A stretch of 64,000 nucleotides of DNA from NCBI RefSeq assembly GCF_002216145.1, contig NZ_CP022278.1:2432445-2496444 (forward strand). Reading direction: 5' to 3'. A program made the position numbers and the translations under genes. Positions within the stretch are counted from its first letter, which is position 1, and the number at the start of each line of letters is the position of its first letter. The notes beneath the pieces are model-generated. The model did not search any database. It was not told where the DNA came from and saw only the letters and a list, made by a program, of their open reading frames with translations. Below, piece after piece: positions 7,457 through 15,378 of this stretch. This DNA is from Neisseria chenwenguii (lineage in GTDB: Bacteria; Pseudomonadota; Gammaproteobacteria; Burkholderiales; Neisseriaceae).

Positions 7457-9244
7457 ATGACCCAAGTCAATCCGCTGCCTGCGGAACTTTCCGCGCAATT
7501 ATCCGCCCTCTCCCCCACCCAGCTCGCGTGGCTTTCCGGCTATTGCTGGGCGCAGAGTCAGGGAACGGGCGCGGTTGCCGCTGCGCCCGCTGCGTTTGCC
7601 GACGCACCGGCCGCCGTTGCGCGCCGCGTAACCGTTTTATCCGCTTCACAAACCGGCAACGCCCGCCGCGTGGCGGAATCTTTGCAGGCCAAACTCAAGG
7701 CGGCAGGAGTGGGCGCAAACTTGGTCGGTGCGGGCGATTTCAAGAGCAAAACGCTGCCCGACGAAGACATTGTGCTGATGGTAACGTCCACGCAAGGCGA
7801 GGGCGAACCGCCCGAAGAAGCCCTGCCGCTGCACAAATTCCTGTTCGGCAAAAAAGCACCAAAGCTCGACGCGCTGACGTTTGCGGTGTTAGGTTTGGGC
7901 GATTCGTCCTACCCGAATTTCTGTCAGGCGGGCAAGGATTTCGATGCAAAATTTGCCGAACTCGGCGGAACTCGGCTGGCGGATTTGGGCGTGTGCGACT
8001 TGGATTTCCAAGCGGCGGCGGATGCGTGGGTTGATGCAGTCGTGCCGAAAGTGGCCGAACTGACCGCGCAGGCTGCCGCGCCCGCCGCCGCGGTTGCCGA
8101 TGTCGCCGGCGCAGCCCAAAACGGTACGGTTTATACCAAAGAGCAGCCGTTTACCGCCGTTTTGTCGGTTCGCCAGAAAATCACTGCCCGCAACGCGGAA
8201 AAAGACGTCGAACACATCGAAATCGACTTGAGCGGCTCGGGCATCCGCTATCAGGTGGGCGACGCGCTGGGCGTGTGGCCGCTGAACGCACCGGATTTGG
8301 TCAAAGAAATTCTGGATTTGAACGGCCTCTCCGGCAGCGAAACGGTCAAACTCGCCGACGGTAAGGAAACCGATATTCAGACGGCCTTGACCGAGTTTGC
8401 CGACATTACCCAAAACACGCCCGCTTTCGTGCAGCAATACGCCGAACTTTGCGGCAATGGCGAATTGAAAGCGCTGGCCTCCGACGCAGAACAACGCGAA
8501 ATCTTCTTGGCCGCCACCCCGCCCGTCGGCGTTTTAGCCGCCTATCCGCACGCTCTCGACGCGCAAACGCTGTTCGGCATCTTCCGCGCGCAAACGCCGC
8601 GCCTCTATTCCATTGCCTCTGCGCAGGACGAAGTAGGCGACGAGGTGCACCTCACCGTCGGCGTCGTGCGTTTCGACCACCACGGCCACGCCTACACCGG
8701 CGCGGCCTCGGGCTATTTGGGCGAACAGTTGGAAGAAGGCGCCACCGTGCGCGTGTTCGTCGAAACCAATCCGCATTTCCGCCTGCCCGCCAACGGCGAT
8801 ACGCCCGTGATTATGATCGGCGCCGGCACCGGTATTGCCCCGTTCCGCGCCTTTATGCAGCAGCGCGAGGCCAACGGCGACAGCGGCAAAAACTGGCTCT
8901 TCTTCGGCAACCAGCGCCTCTGCGACGATTTCCTCTACCAACTCGAGTGGCAGCAATACCGTAAAGACGGTCTGCTCACCCGCGCCGATTTGGCATGGAG
9001 CCGTCAGGGCGCGCAAAAAGTGTACGTGCAGCACAAAATCACGGAAAACGCCGCCGAAGTATGGGCATGGCTGCAACAGGGCGCGCACATCTATGTCTGC
9101 GGCAACGCCGCCCGCATGGCGCGCGACGTCGAAGAAGCGCTGCTCGATGTGATTGAATCGCAAGGCAAACTCAACCGCGACGAGGCTGAAGACTACCTCA
9201 ACGATTTGCGCGAAGACAAACGCTATCAGCGCGATGTTTATTGA
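7457..9244 (+). CDS. cysJ: Sulfite reductase [NADPH] flavoprotein alpha subunit
   Basis: Passes electrons from NADPH through FAD and FMN to the CysI hemoprotein, which reduces sulfite to sulfide. I start at ATG 7457 (595 residues) because AAAAAAAGGA stands just before it and family similarity begins soon after; an upstream in-frame extension of 32 basic residues looks like leader DNA. Domains in order: flavodoxin (from SASQTGN at 62-68), FAD-binding (RLYS at 382-385) and NADPH-binding (IGAGTGIAPFRAF from 454), ending in the expected aromatic ...DVY. The linker after the flavodoxin domain is Ala/Val rich. cysI is not next to it and must lie elsewhere. Confidence 0.96.
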   Translation: MTQVNPLPAELSAQLSALSPTQLAWLSGYCWAQSQGTGAVAAAPAAFADAPAAVARRVTVLSASQTGNARRVAESLQAKLKAAGVGANLVGAGDFKSKTLPDEDIVLMVTSTQGEGEPPEEALPLHKFLFGKKAPKLDALTFAVLGLGDSSYPNFCQAGKDFDAKFAELGGTRLADLGVCDLDFQAAADAWVDAVVPKVAELTAQAAAPAAAVADVAGAAQNGTVYTKEQPFTAVLSVRQKITARNAEKDVEHIEIDLSGSGIRYQVGDALGVWPLNAPDLVKEILDLNGLSGSETVKLADGKETDIQTALTEFADITQNTPAFVQQYAELCGNGELKALASDAEQREIFLAATPPVGVLAAYPHALDAQTLFGIFRAQTPRLYSIASAQDEVGDEVHLTVGVVRFDHHGHAYTGAASGYLGEQLEEGATVRVFVETNPHFRLPANGDTPVIMIGAGTGIAPFRAFMQQREANGDSGKNWLFFGNQRLCDDFLYQLEWQQYRKDGLLTRADLAWSRQGAQKVYVQHKITENAAEVWAWLQQGAHIYVCGNAARMARDVEEALLDVIESQGKLNRDEAEDYLNDLREDKRYQRDVY

Positions 9245-9252
9245 TGTGATGT

Positions 9253-9294
9253 AAAACAAGAGGCCGTCTGAATTTCAGACGGCCTCTTGTTTTG
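9253..9294. terminator. Bidirectional inverted DUS terminator
   Basis: AAACAAGAGGCCGTCTGAA and its complement form a very long perfect stem between convergent cysJ and the epimerase-like gene, with A/T runs on both sides. Confidence 0.85.
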
Positions 9295-9304
9295 AAACTA
9301 TCCG

Positions 9305-10228
9305 CTATCTTGCTTCCAAAACATAGCGCGTTTCAAACCGTTTTTCCTGCTGCGGCTGCAATACCGCCAACCCCATGCCGTTGTTGAAACAGTCCGGCGC
9401 ACCGCTGAGGTTTTCCAGCGCGATACTGTCGCGTTCGGGTGGAATGTAGATTTGCAGGTAGGGATAGCTTTCGCCCGCGAAAATGCTCAGGCGCAGTTTG
9501 TCGCCGGTCAAAACGCAGGCGGCGGTTTGGTGGCCGTTTAAAACAAAACTGTTGTCCAATTCAATACCGCGAAGGCTTGAGGCCGTCTGAAAATGCGTGT
9601 CTGCGACAGTTTCGCCGTTGGGCACCAAATCTTGGTCGAACACCAGCCGCGTCGCGCTGTTGGTTTGCAGCGTCCAATCATCCGCACGGCCGCCGAGCGT
9701 GAAATACGGATGCCAGCCGTCAGCCAGCGGCATGGCGGTTGGGCCGGTATTTTTCGCGACGGTGGCAACGGTAAGGCCGTCCGAATCCAAATGGTAGCTG
9801 ACGGTGAGGCGGTAGGGAAAGGGGAAACCGCCGTCTTCGCCGCTGTAATCGGCAGCTATTTTTACCCACGCGGCTTGGCCGTCTGCGCCACTGCCGATGA
9901 GTGAGAATTTTGCGTCAAACATCAAGCCGTGCACCGCATGGCCCGCAATGAAGAATTTGCCACACCTGTATTTACTTCCCCGAAATTCATAGCCGCCGTT
10001 GCGGATGCGGCAGGCAAACGGGCTGAGTTTGGCACTGTGAAAACCGCCGGTCAGCGTTTCGCGGCTGTGTTGCGGGCTTTGATAGGCTTTGACGGCGTTG
10101 AAACGGCTGCCGTCGCGCAAAACGGTCTCATAGCGGTTTAACAGGCCGCCCGAAAGATAGATTTCGGCTTGGGTCCGGTCGGGTGCAGTCAGGATGATGC
10201 GTTCGGAATCGGTGTTGCAAATAAACAT
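9305..10228 (-). CDS. Aldose 1-epimerase family protein
   Basis: Member of the galactose-mutarotase fold, probably converting alpha and beta anomers of a sugar. The 307-residue protein shows HAVHG (catalytic-type His100), FPFPYRLTVSY (135-145), GWHPYF with His173, and the C-terminal LENLSGAPDCFNNG pattern typical of the superfamily. No sugar-use genes surround it, so the substrate is unknown. It could be a broad D-hexose-6-phosphate or hexose mutarotase. No signal peptide, so cytoplasmic. Confidence 0.85.
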   Translation of the reverse strand: MFICNTDSERIILTAPDRTQAEIYLSGGLLNRYETVLRDGSRFNAVKAYQSPQHSRETLTGGFHSAKLSPFACRIRNGGYEFRGSKYRCGKFFIAGHAVHGLMFDAKFSLIGSGADGQAAWVKIAADYSGEDGGFPFPYRLTVSYHLDSDGLTVATVAKNTGPTAMPLADGWHPYFTLGGRADDWTLQTNSATRLVFDQDLVPNGETVADTHFQTASSLRGIELDNSFVLNGHQTAACVLTGDKLRLSIFAGESYPYLQIYIPPERDSIALENLSGAPDCFNNGMGLAVLQPQQEKRFETRYVLEAR

Positions 10229-10447
10229 AGTTACTTTCGTTTTATAAATAAAATCAGACGGCTAAAAGCGTTTTATCAAAAGTTCCCACGAATTTTGAGA
10301 AAAGTCATTCTTATTTGACTCCGCTCAAGCAAGAAACGGATATATCTCAGGGATATCTCAGACGGCTTTACGGCATTTTGGCGCAAAGCGTAAGATGCAG
10401 ATGAAGCCTCAATGAGGTTTGAAAACAGTCAAACAAGGAGAGAAAAA

Positions 10448-10939
10448 ATGTTATCAGCAAATGTTGTCAAATTGCTCAACCAACAGATGAATCAGGAAAT
10501 GGTTTCCAGCAACCTCTACCTGCAAATGTCGGCTTGGTGCGACAGCAAAGGTTACGAAGGCGCGGCGGATTTTTTGAAAGCCCATGCTGACGAGGAAATG
10601 GGTCATGCCCGCAAACTCTTTGATTATCTTCACGAAACCGGCGCAGCCATCGAAGTCGGCGCCATTGCCGCCCCGAAAACCGAATACGCCGGTTTGCGCG
10701 AAGTTTTCCAAGAAGTGTTTGAACACGAGCTGGAAGTAACCGCCAAAATCAACGCTTTGGTTTCCGCCACTTGGGACGAAAAAGACTATTCGACCTTCAA
10801 CTTCCTGCAATGGTACGTTGCCGAGCAACACGAAGAAGAGCATCTCTTCCGCACCATTTTGGAAAAAATCGACATCATCGGCACCAACGGCAACGGCCTT
10901 TACCACGTTGACCGTGATTTGGGTCAGATGAAAGGTTGA
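10448..10939 (+). CDS. ftnA: Bacterial non-heme ferritin
   Basis: Stores iron in a 24-subunit shell after oxidising Fe(II). Start at ATG 10448 follows AAGGAGAG, an excellent ribosome site; 163 residues, a normal FtnA length. The ferroxidase ligands fall at the same numbers as in E. coli FtnA: Glu17, Glu50, His53, Glu94, and the Glu129/Glu130 pair. No haem-binding methionine pattern of bacterioferritin is evident, so this is FtnA rather than Bfr. The gene stands alone, with its own terminator. The upstream 10229-10447 gap has a TTGACT at about 10315 that could be a -35 box. Confidence 0.95.
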   Translation: MLSANVVKLLNQQMNQEMVSSNLYLQMSAWCDSKGYEGAADFLKAHADEEMGHARKLFDYLHETGAAIEVGAIAAPKTEYAGLREVFQEVFEHELEVTAKINALVSATWDEKDYSTFNFLQWYVAEQHEEEHLFRTILEKIDIIGTNGNGLYHVDRDLGQMKG

Positions 10940-10950
10940 TTTTAAGCTGC

Positions 10951-10990
10951 AACAAAACCCGCTTGGATAAAGCGGGTTTTGTTTTGTTTT
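10951..10990 (+). terminator. Rho-independent terminator of ftnA
   Basis: A 14-bp stem (AACAAAACCCGCTT and its complement) with a five-base loop, followed by a T-rich run. Not DUS-based. Confidence 0.92.
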
Positions 10991-11055
10991 GCAGTTTTGA
11001 GTTTTCAGACGGCCTCAGATCTTGCAAAACCCGCAAATGCCGTCTGAAAAACCGT

Positions 11056-12165
11056 TTACTTCCGCCGTTTCCGTTCCCCGGGCAGCCGCATGTCCGCCCA
11101 TTTCACAATATTCGCTACTTCCGCGGGGTTCAGCTCGTAAAACTGGCCGCGTTTCAAGCGGTTGGGCAGACCGATGGGGCCGAAGCCGACGCGCACGAGG
11201 CGGCTGACGGTCAAGCCCTGACTCTCGAAAATACGGCGTACTTCGCGGTTGCGGCCTTCTTTAATGACTACGTTATACCATTTGTTCGCGCCCTCGCCGC
11301 CCTGCTCCCAAATCCGTTCGACCTTCGCCAAACCGTCTGCCAGCATCACGCCTTCTTCGGTCAAAACGCGCATCTGCCCGGTCGTCAGCCCGCCCAACAC
11401 GCGTACGGCGTATTCGCGTTCCACCTCGAAACTCGGGTGGGCAAAACGCTGCACCAACTCACCCGAAGTGGTCAGAATCAGCAAACCGCTGGTGTTGATG
11501 TCCAAACGCCCGATGGCGACCCAGCGGCTGCTGGCGGCCTGCGGCAGGCGGTCGAAAATGCTCACGCGCCCCTGCGGATCGTCGCGCGAAACGATTTCGC
11601 CTTCCTGTTTGTAATACAAAATGATGCGCGGCAGGCGGTCGGCCCATTTGAGCTTGATAATATTGCCTTTCACGGTAACGTGGTCTTCGGGCGTCACTTT
11701 TTCACCCAATTCGGCCACACGGCCGTTGACCGTTACCCAGCCGTTTTGAATCCACTCTTCCATTTCGCGGCGCGAACCCACACCCGACGCGGCCAGAATC
11801 TTCTGCAAACGCTCCGGCCCCGCGCGCGACAAATCGCTGCGGCGCTCTTTCAAATCGCGGGCGTGTTCCATGATTTTCTGGTTCGGATTGCGCACCACCA
11901 GTTTTTTCGCCTTGGAAACGCGCTGTTTCGGCGCGCCCTGCCCCGTTTCCTTGAGGCCGTCTGAAACTGCGTTGCCGCGCGGATTCGGCTGCGCTTTGCG
12001 GTTTTGGAACCCGCTGTCCGCCGCACCTGCGCGTTTGCCGCGGGGCCGGTCGTCCGCCTTGCGGGAGGATGTTTTGGAAAACGGTTTTTTCGGGGATTTT
12101 TTTGCTGCGGATTCCGGCGCTACGCCGTCGCGCCATTGGCGTTTGCTGACTGTTTTTTTAGACAT
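11056..12165 (-). CDS. rluB: 23S rRNA pseudouridine(2605) synthase, RluB type
   Basis: Makes a pseudouridine in 23S rRNA. ATG at 12165 is chosen because AGGAG lies just upstream; 369 residues. Residues 1 to about 110 are a Lys/Arg/Ser-rich, probably disordered extension; then an S4 RNA-binding domain (RLQKILAASGVGSRREMEEWI), then the RsuA/RluB catalytic domain with GRLDINTSGLLILT holding the catalytic Asp. The tail RLPGERKRRK is basic. RluE/RluF have a similar core, but the S4 domain and overall length fit RluB. Confidence 0.93.
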   Translation of the reverse strand: MSKKTVSKRQWRDGVAPESAAKKSPKKPFSKTSSRKADDRPRGKRAGAADSGFQNRKAQPNPRGNAVSDGLKETGQGAPKQRVSKAKKLVVRNPNQKIMEHARDLKERRSDLSRAGPERLQKILAASGVGSRREMEEWIQNGWVTVNGRVAELGEKVTPEDHVTVKGNIIKLKWADRLPRIILYYKQEGEIVSRDDPQGRVSIFDRLPQAASSRWVAIGRLDINTSGLLILTTSGELVQRFAHPSFEVEREYAVRVLGGLTTGQMRVLTEEGVMLADGLAKVERIWEQGGEGANKWYNVVIKEGRNREVRRIFESQGLTVSRLVRVGFGPIGLPNRLKRGQFYELNPAEVANIVKWADMRLPGERKRRK

Positions 12166-12278
12166 TTGAAAGACTCCTAACGCGCCTGATTGGCTCGGCA
12201 AACCGGCGGTTCTTCTGCGGCGGATGCGGCAGGTTTGGGTTGGAAATAAAAGATAACACAGCAACTCCGCAGCCTCCT

Positions 12279-12360
12279 GCAGGCCGGGCTCGGTTGGTAA
12301 GCTGTCGAACCATTAGCCCGGCTGCAAACATTCAAAATGCTGTGCTGAAGCCCGGCCTAC
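12279..12360. repeat. Dispersed repeat, GGC(T/C)GGGCTCGGTTGGTAAGC family, copy 1
   Basis: The segment reads GCAGGCCGGGCTCGGTTGGT, then GAACCATTAGCCCGGC, and ends with GCTGAAGCCCGGCCTAC. The same words recur at 47574-47770. Inverted GGCCGGGC/GCCCGGC arms suggest a foldable element. It fills most of the 305-bp gap between rluB and pdxH. Confidence 0.65.
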
Positions 12361-12379
12361 GAAGTTGCCTTGAATTTAA

Positions 12380-12421
12380 AAGGCCGTCTGAAAAACCGTT
12401 GTAAAACTTTTCAGACGGCCT
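12380..12421 (-). terminator. Inverted DUS hairpin after pdxH
   Basis: AAAAGGCCGTCTGAAAA and TTTTCAGACGGCC pair around about 12 bases, just past the pdxH stop on the minus strand. Confidence 0.7.
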
Positions 12422-12471
12422 CTGAAAACGAAGCGGGATTCTACCCTATTCCATTGAATCCGTGCGGAAAA

Positions 12472-13104
12472 TTACGGCGACAAACGCTCTTTAATCCAAC
12501 TGCCGTCAAGCAAACGGTATTGGATGCGGTCGTGCAGGCGGCTCGGGCGACCCTGCCAGAATTCGATGCGGTCCGGCACCACGATATACCCGCCCCAATG
12601 CGGCGGACGCGGGACGTGCAACGGATGTTTCGCGCCGACTGCCGCCGCTTTCGCTACCAAAACCGCCTTGCTCGACAAAACTTCGCTCTGTGCGCTTGCC
12701 CACGCGCCGATTCGGCTGGTGTAGGGGCGGCTGTCGAAATATTCGTCGGACGCCGCCGCATCGAGTTTCTCAATCCGCCCTTCAATCCTGACCTGCCGCT
12801 CGAGTTCCGGCCAGAAAAACGTCATCGCGGCAAACGGATGCGCGTCAAACGACCGCCCCTTGCGGCTTTGGTAATTGCTGAAAAACACAAACCCGCGCGG
12901 GTTCACTTCCTTGAGCAAAACCATGCGGCTGTTCGGCCGGCCGTCTTCGTCCACCGCCGCCACATTCACCGCCGTCGGCTCATTGACCTCCGATTTTACC
13001 GCCTCGTTAAGCCATTGTTCAAATTGAACAATCGGGTCGGCATGGCATTCCGTTTCCGACAATTCGCGCTTGCTGTAATCCTGACGGATGTTGTGTAAAT
13101 CCAT
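12472..13104 (-). CDS. pdxH: Pyridoxamine 5'-phosphate oxidase
   Basis: FMN enzyme that oxidises pyridoxamine- or pyridoxine-5'-phosphate to pyridoxal 5'-phosphate. The 210-residue protein matches E. coli PdxH along its length: [15 protein letters not shown] start, [22 protein letters not shown] (FMN/phosphate site), [31 protein letters not shown], and the C-terminal WGGY...[17 protein letters not shown] signature. AGGAGG lies just before ATG 13104. Standalone gene. Confidence 0.98.
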   Translation of the reverse strand: MDLHNIRQDYSKRELSETECHADPIVQFEQWLNEAVKSEVNEPTAVNVAAVDEDGRPNSRMVLLKEVNPRGFVFFSNYQSRKGRSFDAHPFAAMTFFWPELERQVRIEGRIEKLDAAASDEYFDSRPYTSRIGAWASAQSEVLSSKAVLVAKAAAVGAKHPLHVPRPPHWGGYIVVPDRIEFWQGRPSRLHDRIQYRLLDGSWIKERLSP

Positions 13105-13220
13105 AAAATCCTCCTTTTTCGATCAATCAACGCCATCATACGCTTTTTCAGACGGCCTTAGAAAGCCCGAGGGCGGAGATTGTGTATAATTCCCGCCAAC
13201 CGAAACCGAAAGGAACCATC

Positions 13221-13673
13221 ATGCAAACCGAAGTCGAACTGAAAATCCTCAATCCCAAAATGGCCGAATACCTGCCCGCCTACGCCACCGCCGGTTCCGC
13301 CGGCCTCGACCTGCGCGCCTGTCTGGACGCCGACGTTACCCTTCAGCCGGGCGAAACCTATCTCGTGCCGACAGGTCTGGCCGTCCACCTCGCCAATCCC
13401 GCTTACGCCGCCGTTTTGCTGCCGCGCTCGGGGCTGGGACACAAACACGGCATCGTGCTCGGCAACCTCGTCGGCCTGATTGACTCGGATTATCAGGGCG
13501 AACTGAAAGTGTCACTGTGGAACCGCGGAAGCGAAGCGTTTACCGTCAAGCCGCTGGAACGCATCGCGCAAATGGTCATCGTACCCGTCGTTCAGGCCGC
13601 ATTTAAAGTGGTGGACGAATTTGCCGCCAGCGACCGCGGCGAAGGCGGATTCGGCAGCACGGGCAAGGCGTAG
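13221..13673 (+). CDS. dut: dUTP diphosphatase
   Basis: Hydrolyses dUTP to dUMP, keeping uracil out of DNA. ATG at 13221 is preceded by AAAGGA; 150 residues. All five trimeric dUTPase motifs are present: [37 protein letters not shown] and the C-terminal [15 protein letters not shown] at 13185-13190 is a likely -10 box. Unlinked to coaBC, its usual neighbour in enterics. Confidence 0.98.
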   Translation: MQTEVELKILNPKMAEYLPAYATAGSAGLDLRACLDADVTLQPGETYLVPTGLAVHLANPAYAAVLLPRSGLGHKHGIVLGNLVGLIDSDYQGELKVSLWNRGSEAFTVKPLERIAQMVIVPVVQAAFKVVDEFAASDRGEGGFGSTGKA

Positions 13674-13687
13674 CTGCTTGAAAACTA

Positions 13688-13726
13688 AGGCCGTCTGAAC
13701 GTATCGGTACTTTCAGACGGCCTTTG
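13688..13726 (+). terminator. Inverted DUS hairpin after dut
   Basis: AAGGCCGTCTGAA and TTTCAGACGGCCTT around an 11-base loop, followed by T-rich sequence. Confidence 0.75.
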
Positions 13727-13770
13727 GGATTTGCCGTCAAACCGTCTGAAAAACCCCTCCCTTAAACAAC

Positions 13771-13806
13771 AAAACAGGCAGAAGAAACCCCTCTGCCTGT
13801 TTTTTC
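13771..13806 (-). terminator. Terminator of the porin gene
   Basis: AAAACAGGCAGA and TCTGCCTGTTTT pair around a nine-base loop with a T run on the minus strand; not DUS-based. It begins about 13 bp after the porin stop codon. Confidence 0.85.
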
Positions 13807-13818
13807 TGCATCCGCCGT

Positions 13819-15009
13819 TTAGAATTTGTATTCCAACTGACCGCGGATGACGTTGACGTCTTGTTTTTCCGTGCCCACAGTTGCGGTAACTTGTTTGCCG
13901 CGCAGGTAGAACGCGTTGAATTTCCAGTCTTTCCACGGCACGAAGTTGGCGCCGATTTGTACGCCCTGCACGTTTTTGCTGTAATCCTCAACCGAAGACA
14001 CGCCCGAAAGCGGGCCGACGCGGCGGTAGTTTAAGAAAATGTCGTAGGAATTGCGCACTTTCCAGTCGGCCAGTTTGTAGCGCACTTGGGTAAACACGCC
14101 GTCATTTTTGATTTTCCGGCCGGCGTCGTTGTAGGCTTTAATGTTGGATTTGCTCACCGCAGCCATCCAGCGCCAATCGTCGTTGAATTTCACATCGGTG
14201 CCGATTTCGCCGAATACGGCGTTTTTGGCGTCTTGATTTGCGCCGATGTCCACGTCTTTCATGTAGCTGACGGTGGCGCCGACATTGATGTTTTCATTGA
14301 TCGGCAGCGTGCTTTGGATGGTGGCAAACTGTTTGCGGCGTCCGCCGATGCCCCATGCATTATCGTTCAGATTGCCGGTGCGGCGGCCTGCGACGATTTT
14401 GGTCGGCAGCACTTTGTTGTCGAAGAAAAGTTCGCCGCCGGTCACTTCGGTATCCCAAATGCGGCCGTATGAAGAGAATGCGCCGAATTTACCGACGCGG
14501 GCTTTCAGGCTGGCATTGTCGCTGAAGTTGTAAACCGTACCTTCGCCGTAGAGTTTGACCATCGGGATGTCATGGTCTCCACGCATTTTGCCGGTTTCCA
14601 AATCCCAGTTCGGCTCGATTTGCAGAACGGCTTTCCAGTCTTTATAGAGTTTGGCGCGGAACCACAGGCTGGCGTTGAATTCGCTGTGGGTGTCGGTCGG
14701 TGTCGGATTGGTGGAAGAATTATTGGCATTGATGTCTTTGCTGTCCACGCGCAGGCGCAGCTCGGGGTTGATGGTGACGATGTCGTTGAACAGGCTGATT
14801 TTGTCTTCGTCTTTGCGGATAAACGCGCCGTCGTTGATGTTGTCGTTGGAGACGACGGAGGCGGGCGTGCCTGCGCCGGAGTTGACATAGTCCCCGGTCG
14901 GAGACATGGCGGCCGCGTCGCGCACAGTGTCGGCAGGTGCTGCGAGGGCGACGGCGGGAACGGTGGCAAATGCGGCGCAGATTAAGGCAAAATTGGTTTT
15001 GAGTTTCAT
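13819..15009 (-). CDS. Outer-membrane porin-like beta-barrel protein
   Basis: 396-residue outer-membrane protein. ATG at 15009 is chosen: GGAG sits six bases upstream, and the signal peptide KLKTNFALICAAFATVPAVALA is complete with cleavage at ALA|APA. The mature part has many alternating-polarity strands (ELRLRVDSKD, ASLWFRAKLY, VQIGANFVPWKDWKFNAFYLRGK) and ends in ...LEYKF, the C-terminal Phe that the BAM machine recognises. It lacks the clear look of classical neisserial PorB and resembles the putative porin family with a substrate-binding RLR/RLK pattern near the N-terminus. Substrate unknown. Ends at a strong terminator. Confidence 0.72.
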   Translation of the reverse strand: MKLKTNFALICAAFATVPAVALAAPADTVRDAAAMSPTGDYVNSGAGTPASVVSNDNINDGAFIRKDEDKISLFNDIVTINPELRLRVDSKDINANNSSTNPTPTDTHSEFNASLWFRAKLYKDWKAVLQIEPNWDLETGKMRGDHDIPMVKLYGEGTVYNFSDNASLKARVGKFGAFSSYGRIWDTEVTGGELFFDNKVLPTKIVAGRRTGNLNDNAWGIGGRRKQFATIQSTLPINENINVGATVSYMKDVDIGANQDAKNAVFGEIGTDVKFNDDWRWMAAVSKSNIKAYNDAGRKIKNDGVFTQVRYKLADWKVRNSYDIFLNYRRVGPLSGVSSVEDYSKNVQGVQIGANFVPWKDWKFNAFYLRGKQVTATVGTEKQDVNVIRGQLEYKF

Positions 15010-15121
15010 AGAAATCTCCAAAGGTAAAAGGCAAGAAGTTTATGTTTTTCCGCTAAGGCCGTCTGAACGATTTTTCAGACAGCTTGGCGGCATGAAGTGA
15101 AAGACCTACTGATGCGCTTTT

Positions 15122-15188
15122 ATGACGTTTTTGTCATTCGGTTACAAAATCTGCCCGAATTTTTTGGTATTTTAAGTAAACTTACTTA
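15122..15188. promoter_or_regulatory. Two inverted repeats upstream of the porin gene
   Basis: ATGAC-GTTTTT-GTCAT (15122-15137) and TAAGTA-AACT-TACTTA (15173-15188) are perfect inverted repeats within the 369-bp region upstream of the porin. They are candidate operators. The rest of this gap, up to recD at 15379, holds DUS copies and no gene that I can see. Confidence 0.4.
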
Positions 15189-15378
15189 CATTCCGTAACT
15201 TACCTGTCGGCAATCCTATGTAGCCAGACAGATTGCGTCAAGAAAATTTTACAAGAATTAAAAAAGAACGCAGGAGGTTTGACCGAAGTCAATTCCCGCT
15301 TCCTGCGCCCATGCCGTTTTGTGCCGATATTTATGCAAAACTACTTTTACGGTCTGCCTTAACCCGGCCGTCTGAAAT

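Noticed and set aside
10936..11964. 342-codon plus-strand frame opposite rluB
   Set aside because: It begins in the ftnA terminator and is antisense to a well-supported rluB.
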